A stretch of DNA of 64,000 nucleotides from Cupriavidus metallidurans CH34 (GTDB lineage: Bacteria; Pseudomonadota; Gammaproteobacteria; Burkholderiales; Burkholderiaceae). Shown one piece after another: positions 59,443 to 64,000 of the stretch. Below the pieces are notes generated by a model. The model worked only from the letters and a program-made list of their open reading frames with translations. It did not search any database and was not told the DNA's origin. Position 1 is the stretch's first letter; the number at the start of each line of letters is the position of its first letter. The position numbers were made by a program, and so were the translations under genes. The stretch is from positions 2,666,001 to 2,730,000 of the forward strand of contig NC_007973.1 in assembly GCF_000196015.1 (NCBI RefSeq), given 5' to 3'.

Positions 59443-60072
59443 ATGGAAGCCTGGCTCACGGGGCTCTCGACAGCCCAGTTCCTTGCATTGGTCACGCTGC
59501 TCGCGGTGGGCGCCTTCACGCCCGGCCCGAACACGACGATCGCCGCCGTCACCGGCGCCAACTTCGGCCTGCGCGCAACGCTCCCGCATTGCGTCGGGGT
59601 GTCGTTCGGCTTCGCCAGCATCGTCGCGCTGTGCACCACCGGCGTCGGCGCGCTGATCCTGGCCAGCCCGATGCTGGCCACCGTGATTCACGTGGTGGGC
59701 GTGCTCTATCTGCTGTGGCTGGCGTATCGCATCGCGCGCAGCACGTCGCTGGCGGAAAAGACCGTGCTCAAGCCGATGAATGTCTGGCAATCGGCGGCAC
59801 TGCAGTACGCCAACATCAAGGCATGGATGCTGGCGCTGGCGGTGGCCGCGTCGTACATGGCGGGCGCCCCCTCGCCGGGGCAGCGCGTGGTGCTGGTCAG
59901 CGCGATATTCGCGCTGTTCGGCTTCTTCAGCAATGGCGCCTATGGCGTGCTTGGCGCGTCGCTGCGGCGCTGGCTGATGGAAGGCAATCGCGTGCGCTGG
60001 TTCAACGGCGCGATGGGCCTGGCACTGGCGCTGACCGCCATCTGGATCGCCGTCGCAGGACAACCGCATTGA
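59443..60072 (+). CDS. LysE/RhtB-family exporter
   Basis: A 209-residue inner-membrane exporter. The N-terminal motif FTPGPNTTIAAVTGANFGLR (about 27-46) and the central LQYANIKAWMLALAVAASY segment are those of the LysE family; about six spans are visible. It lies 22 bases after the tRNA-editing gene and five bases before the EamA transporter gene, so both exporters are made together. Substrate unknown but probably an amino acid. Confidence 0.88.
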   Translation: MEAWLTGLSTAQFLALVTLLAVGAFTPGPNTTIAAVTGANFGLRATLPHCVGVSFGFASIVALCTTGVGALILASPMLATVIHVVGVLYLLWLAYRIARSTSLAEKTVLKPMNVWQSAALQYANIKAWMLALAVAASYMAGAPSPGQRVVLVSAIFALFGFFSNGAYGVLGASLRRWLMEGNRVRWFNGAMGLALALTAIWIAVAGQPH

Positions 60073-60077
60073 GCATC

Positions 60078-61052
60078 ATGAAGGATCCGAATCACTCCCC
60101 TCACTCCGGCGGCATGCTGCTGGGCTTTATCGGCGTGGCGATCTTCAGCCAGACGCTGCCTTTCACGCGCATGGCCGTGGCCGAGCTCGATGCGACGTTC
60201 GTCGCGCTCGGGCGCGCCGTGATCGCCGCCGCGCTGGCGCTCGCGCTGCTGGCGATGCGCGGCGCCCTGGCATCGGGCCGGCGACCGCGCGGTGGCCAAT
60301 GGCTCCGGCTGGCCGTGACCGCGCTGGGCGTGGTGGTCGGTTTCCCCGTGTTTTCGTCGCTGGCCATGCGCGAAGTGCCGTCCGGGCATGGCGCGATCGT
60401 GATCGGCCTGCTGCCGCTGGCCACCGCGGTGTTCGCCGCATGGTTCGGCAATGAACGGCCGTCGCTGGGCTTCTGGCTGTCCGCCTTGGCTGGCAGCGCG
60501 CTCGTGGTGGCCTTCGCCCTGTGGCAAGGCGCGGGCGGGCTGCAACATGCCGACTGGTACCTGTTCCTGGCGGTGGTGCTCGGCGCGCTCGGTTATGCCG
60601 AAGGCGGCAAGCTCTCACGCGAACTGGGCGGGCTGGAGACGATCAGCTGGGCGCTGGTGGTCTCGCTGCCCGTGCTGGCGCCCGTGGTGGCCTGGCTGGG
60701 GCTGGAACATGCCGCATCCATCGCCGCCGCGTCGCCCCGCGCGTGGCTGGGCATGGCCTATGTGTCGGTGTTCTCGATGTTCATCGGCTTCCTGTTCTGG
60801 TACGCCGGACTCGCAAAAGGCGGCGTGGCGCGCGTAGGCCAGATACAATTGCTCCAGCCGTTCCTCACGCTGGCGGGCGGCGCGCTGATCCTGGCCGAGC
60901 CCCTCGATGCCGCCACCGTCGCTTTCGCAGTGGCGGTGATCGCCGTGGTGGCCCTTGGCCGACGCGCCGCAGTGCGCAACACCGCACCCGCCATGCCATT
61001 GGCATCCGCCGCCGAGGAGGCGCCCCCTATCCTTCCAGGACGACTTCACTGA
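60078..61052 (+). CDS. DMT-superfamily EamA transporter
   Basis: A 324-residue protein with ten hydrophobic segments in two EamA repeats (MLLGFIGVAIFSQTLPFTRMAVAELDATFVALGRAV, and the second half with GYAEGGKLSRELGG and MFIGFLFWYAGLAKGG). The family exports amino acids and related metabolites. ATG 60078 is chosen; TTG 60069, which overlaps the upstream stop, is an alternative. The second exporter in the same gene set. Confidence 0.85.
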   Translation: MKDPNHSPHSGGMLLGFIGVAIFSQTLPFTRMAVAELDATFVALGRAVIAAALALALLAMRGALASGRRPRGGQWLRLAVTALGVVVGFPVFSSLAMREVPSGHGAIVIGLLPLATAVFAAWFGNERPSLGFWLSALAGSALVVAFALWQGAGGLQHADWYLFLAVVLGALGYAEGGKLSRELGGLETISWALVVSLPVLAPVVAWLGLEHAASIAAASPRAWLGMAYVSVFSMFIGFLFWYAGLAKGGVARVGQIQLLQPFLTLAGGALILAEPLDAATVAFAVAVIAVVALGRRAAVRNTAPAMPLASAAEEAPPILPGRLH

Positions 61053-61064
61053 CAGGAGACATGC

Positions 61065-61517
61065 ATGTCCGTCTATGACACCCTTGCCCGTCTGGGCGTG
61101 GAACTGCCCTCGGCCGGCGCCCCCGCCGCTGCCTATGTCATGGCAGCGACCACCGGCAACACCGTATTCCTGTCCGGCCATATCGCCAGGAAGGATGGCA
61201 AGCCTTGGGCTGGCAAGCTCGGCAAGGATATCGACACCGAATCCGGCAAGCAGGCCGCGCGCGCGATCGCCATCGACCTGCTGGCCACGCTGCACGCCCA
61301 TATCGGCGACCTGAACCGCGTCAAGCGCATCGTCAAGGTGATGAGCCTGGTTAACTCGACGCCTGAGTTCACTGAACAGCATCTGGTCACCAACGGCTGC
61401 TCGGAGTTTCTGGCCGAGGTGTTCGGCGAGAAAGGCAAGCACGCACGCAGCGCGTTCGGCGTGGCGCAGATTCCGCTGGGCGCCTGCGTCGAGATCGAAA
61501 TGATCGTCGAGATCTGA
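61065..61517 (+). CDS. RidA-family protein
   Basis: A 150-residue protein of the RidA/YjgF/UK114 family. These deaminate reactive enamine and imine intermediates released by PLP enzymes. The typical blocks are AATTGNTVFLSGHIARKDGKPW, a central KVMSLVNSTPEFTEQHLVTNGCSEFL, and HARSAFGVAQIPLGACVEIEMIVEI, where the second-last region provides the conserved arginine. It is the longer YjgF-like subtype. It sits between an exporter and an aminotransferase gene, in line with a role in handling imines. Confidence 0.9.
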   Translation: MSVYDTLARLGVELPSAGAPAAAYVMAATTGNTVFLSGHIARKDGKPWAGKLGKDIDTESGKQAARAIAIDLLATLHAHIGDLNRVKRIVKVMSLVNSTPEFTEQHLVTNGCSEFLAEVFGEKGKHARSAFGVAQIPLGACVEIEMIVEI

Positions 61518-61604
61518 CGTCGTCGGAAACCACGCAACACAGATAATGCCGCGCCGCCTCTTGCGGAGGCCGGCGCATTGAATTCCCCCACCACGAGACC
61601 AATC

Positions 61605-62792
61605 ATGAAATGGGCCATCTCCCGCCGGGCGCAGCAACTGACCAGCTCGGCCATCCGTGAAATCCTGAAAGTCACCGAGCGTCCGGAAGTGATTTCGTTC
61701 GCCGGCGGCCTGCCCTCGCCGGCTTCGTTCCCGGTAGCGGCCATGGAAGCGGCGGTGGCCCGTGTATTCGCCGACAACCCGCAAAGCGCGCTGCAGTACG
61801 CGGCCACAGAAGGCTTCATGCCGCTGCGCGAGTTCGTGGCCAAGCGCTACAACGTCGATGTGGAACGCGTGATGATCACCACGGGTTCGCAACAGGCGCT
61901 GGACCTGATCGCCAAGGTGATGATCGACCCGGGCAGCCCGGTGTTGGTGGAAACGCCGAGCTACCTGGGCGCGCTGCAGGCGTTCTCGCTGTTCGAGCCG
62001 GAATTCGTGTCGATCCCGTCCGACGAAAAGGGCCTGATCCCCGAGGCGCTGACGCCCGAGCTGACCGCCGGCGCACGCTTCCTGTACGCCCTGCCGAACT
62101 TCCAGAACCCCACCGGCCGCCGCCTGCCGCTGGAGCGCCGCCAGGAACTGGTCAAGCGCGCCAAGGAACTCGGCGTGCTGCTGGTCGAGGACGATCCGTA
62201 CGGCGAACTGAGCTACTCGGGCAACCAGTTGCCGTCGCTGCTGTCGATGAACCCGGACGGCGTGATCTACATGGGCTCGTTCTCGAAGATCCTGGCGCCC
62301 GGTATGCGCCTGGGTTTCGTCATCGCCCCGCCCGACCTGCATTTCAAGCTATGCCAGGCCAAGCAGGCCTCGGACCTGCACACGCCGACGTTCACACAGC
62401 GCATCGCCTATGAAACGATCAAGGACGGCCTGCTCGAACAGCACATCCCGACCATTCGCGAGCTCTACGGCAAGCAATGCGCGTTCATGCTGGACGCGCT
62501 GAAGCGCCACATGCCGGCCGGCGTGACATGGAACGCGCCCGAGGGCGGCATGTTCATCTGGGTGGAGCTGCCTGAGGGTCTGGACAGCATGAAGATCCTG
62601 GAAGAAGCCGTGCGCCGCAACGTGGCCTACGTGCCAGGCGCGCCGTTCTACGCGGGCAGCCCGCGCAAGAACACGCTGCGCCTGGCATTCGTGACCGTTT
62701 CGGCCGAGCGCATCGAGCAGGGCGTGTCGATCCTGGGCGAGGTGTTCCGCGAAGCGATCGCGCAAGCCGCGCCGCAGGCACGGGCGGCCTGA
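61605..62792 (+). CDS. PLP-dependent aminotransferase, 2-aminoadipate/aromatic type
   Basis: A 395-residue fold type I aminotransferase. It starts MKWAISRRAQQLTSSAIREILKV and carries ISFAGGLPSPASFP, ITTGSQQALDLIAKVMIDPGSP, YALPNFQNPTGRRL and the PLP lysine in GSFSKILAPGMRLGF. This is the LysN/aminoadipate-kynurenine aminotransferase group without a winged helix, so it is not another MocR protein. ATG 61605 is chosen; TTG 61578 is possible. It lies downstream of RidA. Confidence 0.88.
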   Translation: MKWAISRRAQQLTSSAIREILKVTERPEVISFAGGLPSPASFPVAAMEAAVARVFADNPQSALQYAATEGFMPLREFVAKRYNVDVERVMITTGSQQALDLIAKVMIDPGSPVLVETPSYLGALQAFSLFEPEFVSIPSDEKGLIPEALTPELTAGARFLYALPNFQNPTGRRLPLERRQELVKRAKELGVLLVEDDPYGELSYSGNQLPSLLSMNPDGVIYMGSFSKILAPGMRLGFVIAPPDLHFKLCQAKQASDLHTPTFTQRIAYETIKDGLLEQHIPTIRELYGKQCAFMLDALKRHMPAGVTWNAPEGGMFIWVELPEGLDSMKILEEAVRRNVAYVPGAPFYAGSPRKNTLRLAFVTVSAERIEQGVSILGEVFREAIAQAAPQARAA

Positions 62793-62829
62793 GCCGGCAC
62801 GCTACAACCAACCCGAGGAGCCATCGAAC

Positions 62830-63474
62830 ATGCTTCGCATCTGGGGCAGGCTGTCGTCAATCAATGTCCAGAAGGTGGTCTGGTGCGCGCGCGAGCTGCA
62901 TCTGGACCACGAGCGCATCGACATCGGCAATCAGAAGGGCGAGCTCGATACCGAGGCGTACGTGCGTCTCAACCCGAACCGCCTGATTCCGGTGATCGAG
63001 GATTTCCGCGACACCGACGTGGCCGGCGAGCCGTTCGTGCTGTGGGAGTCGAACGCGATCGTGCGCTACCTGTGCGCGCGCTATGGCGAGGACACGCTGT
63101 GGCCTTCGGACGTCAAGGCGCGCGCCTCGGCAGACCGCTGGATGGACTGGCAGACCACGACGTTCAGCCCGGCGATGGTCCAGGCGTTCCTGCAACTGGT
63201 TCGTACACCGGCGGACAAGCGTGACGAGGCCGTCATCGAGAAATCGTGCGAGCGCACCGAGCCGCTGGCGAAGATGCTCGACGACGCGCTGGAAGGCCGC
63301 GAGTTCATCGGTGGCGATCGCTTCACGATGGCCGACGTCTCGCTGGCCTGCGCGGCGCACCGCTGGATGGGCATGCCAAAGGCCCACACGGCCCGGCCTA
63401 ACCTCGAGCGCTGGCTCGCGGCCATGCGGGCGCGTCCGGCGGCCACTGGCATCCTCGAACTGCCGCTGAAGTAA
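62830..63474 (+). CDS. Glutathione S-transferase
   Basis: A 214-residue GST. The thioredoxin-like N-terminal domain has LSSINVQKVVWCARELHLDHERID and NPNRLIPVIED; the SNAIVRYL motif (about residues 70-77) binds the gamma-glutamyl part of glutathione. The helical C-terminal domain has EGREFIGGDRFTMADVSLACAAHRW. It is the last gene of the set and ends before a nine-base hairpin. Confidence 0.9.
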   Translation: MLRIWGRLSSINVQKVVWCARELHLDHERIDIGNQKGELDTEAYVRLNPNRLIPVIEDFRDTDVAGEPFVLWESNAIVRYLCARYGEDTLWPSDVKARASADRWMDWQTTTFSPAMVQAFLQLVRTPADKRDEAVIEKSCERTEPLAKMLDDALEGREFIGGDRFTMADVSLACAAHRWMGMPKAHTARPNLERWLAAMRARPAATGILELPLK

Positions 63475-63485
63475 TTCGTTGTATC

Positions 63486-63518
63486 GCGGTCACCGTCGCC
63501 CAGCCGGCCGGTGACCGC
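63486..63518 (+). terminator. Hairpin after the GST gene
   Basis: Perfect nine-base arms GCGGTCACC (63486-63494) and GGTGACCGC (63510-63518), 12 bases after the stop codon, followed by a pyrimidine-rich stretch rather than a pure T-run. Confidence 0.6.
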
Positions 63519-63784
63519 CTCCTCTCCCTCCCCCTGCCTGTGCGGAACAAGTCACTACGCCAGCCCGCGTTTTCAGTGACCACGGCGTTGGTTTTACGCC
63601 CTTCCCTCCACATCCCCTATTTCGAACACTCGTATTAAGGAGTAGTCTCGCGCGAGAGTGTGAGGTGCTTCAGCCTGCCCCCGAGCAAACCCTGATCCCT
63701 GAATCCGGCTCATCATTCCGATGATCCGATTTAAGGCAGGCGGCCCGGAACCCATCCTTACAATCCCCCTTCTGTCCACTTTGG

Positions 63785-63892
63785 GGCGCTATCAAAATGA
63801 AGCGGAGCGGTTCTGGCCAAACGTACGGCGGCAGACTGTAGAAGTAGTACGGCAAGGCCGTGCAACGACGCCGGACTCATTTTGATAGCGCC
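63785..63892. mobile_element. MITE-like element, copy 2 (terminal inverted repeats)
   Basis: 108 bases bounded by GGCGCTATCAAAATGA (63785-63800) and TCATTTTGATAGCGCC (63877-63892), perfect 16-base inverted repeats. The interior in reverse orientation aligns with the copy at 7059-7173. No coding potential. It can fold into a long hairpin. Confidence 0.8.
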
Positions 63893-63991
63893 TCCCAGGG
63901 GCGCTATCGTCGCTTGAACGGGCATTTGCATTCCGGCAGCCCAGGCCCGTCAGAGGCAAGCTGTCGTTTCATTCCAGAGGAGGATTCAATC

Positions 63992-64000
63992 GTGTGGAGT
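63992..64000 (+). CDS. Start of a gene cut by the window edge
   Basis: AGAGGAGGA (63976-63984) is a very strong Shine-Dalgarno, seven bases before GTG (63992). Only three codons (V/M-W-S) are visible, so no function can be named. Confidence 0.4.

Larger units (their letters stand above)
63475..63991. other. Intergenic region after the GST gene
   Basis: No gene supported. It contains a hairpin (63486-63518) and the inverted-repeat element (63785-63892). A further GGCGCTATC at 63899-63907 follows the element by seven bases and may be the end of a decayed copy. A Shine-Dalgarno for the truncated gene lies at the right edge. Confidence 0.5.

Overview
This 64 kb window is a GC-rich (about 64 percent) chromosomal segment from a member of the Burkholderiales, most likely Cupriavidus or a close Ralstonia relative. 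The gene orders point there: purF-cvpA-dedD-folC-accD-trpA-(DNA methylase)-trpB-trpF-truA-fimV-asd-leuBDC on one strand, and a gltA-sdhE-sdhBADC block beside a GntR regulator, mdh and acnA. Proteins look beta-proteobacterial throughout (DUF2863-type protein, UTRA-type GntR, multi-heme cytochrome/GMC dehydrogenase). No rRNA, tRNA, CRISPR array, prophage or insertion-sequence transposase was seen.

Layout. 1-3.6 kb: the tail of a LysE exporter, rpsU with a TTG start and a structured leader, a second LysE exporter, and a NodI/NodJ-type ABC exporter. 3.5-23.2 kb: a long minus-strand biosynthetic stretch (metZ, purF, cvpA, dedD, folC, accD, trpA, orphan adenine methylase, trpB, trpF, truA, fimV, asd, leuB, leuD, an entericidin-like lipoprotein, leuC). 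It covers methionine, purine, folate, fatty acid, tryptophan, lysine/threonine and leucine synthesis plus tRNA pseudouridylation. 23.4-28.4 kb: a complete branched-chain amino acid ABC importer (livKHMGF) with an internal terminator after the binding protein. 29-41.5 kb: a TCA-cycle block with gltA, sdhE, sdhBADC, a divergent GntR regulator with a perfect palindrome, mdh, a CitE-like lyase, a small secreted protein and acnA.

41.7-56.3 kb is a mixed region. It holds a small membrane peptide, a DUF2863-type protein, a TrmB-like methyltransferase, a solitary peptide-binding protein, a spermidine-synthase-like protein, a membrane TPR protein and a FlxA-like protein. It also holds an ArsR regulator with a textbook operator and a fused SRPBCC-GST protein, a three-gene GMC dehydrogenase/cytochrome c complex, a hypoxanthine-DNA glycosylase and htpG. 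56.4-63.5 kb: a MocR-type regulator diverges from a tightly packed seven-gene set (glyoxalase-like, alanyl-tRNA editing protein, LysE exporter, EamA exporter, RidA, aminotransferase, GST). This reads as a coherent amino-acid damage-control or export system and is the best candidate here for an undescribed functional unit. The window ends with a terminal-inverted-repeat element and the first codons of a new gene.

Recurring non-coding structure: (i) two copies of a ~110 bp element with GGCGCTATCAAAATGA terminal inverted repeats; (ii) a family of CCCCTCTCCC-type dyads at gene ends; (iii) sparse GTWWAC sites, two of them in the rpsU promoter and one in the fimV leader, which may be targets of the methylase encoded inside the trp cluster.
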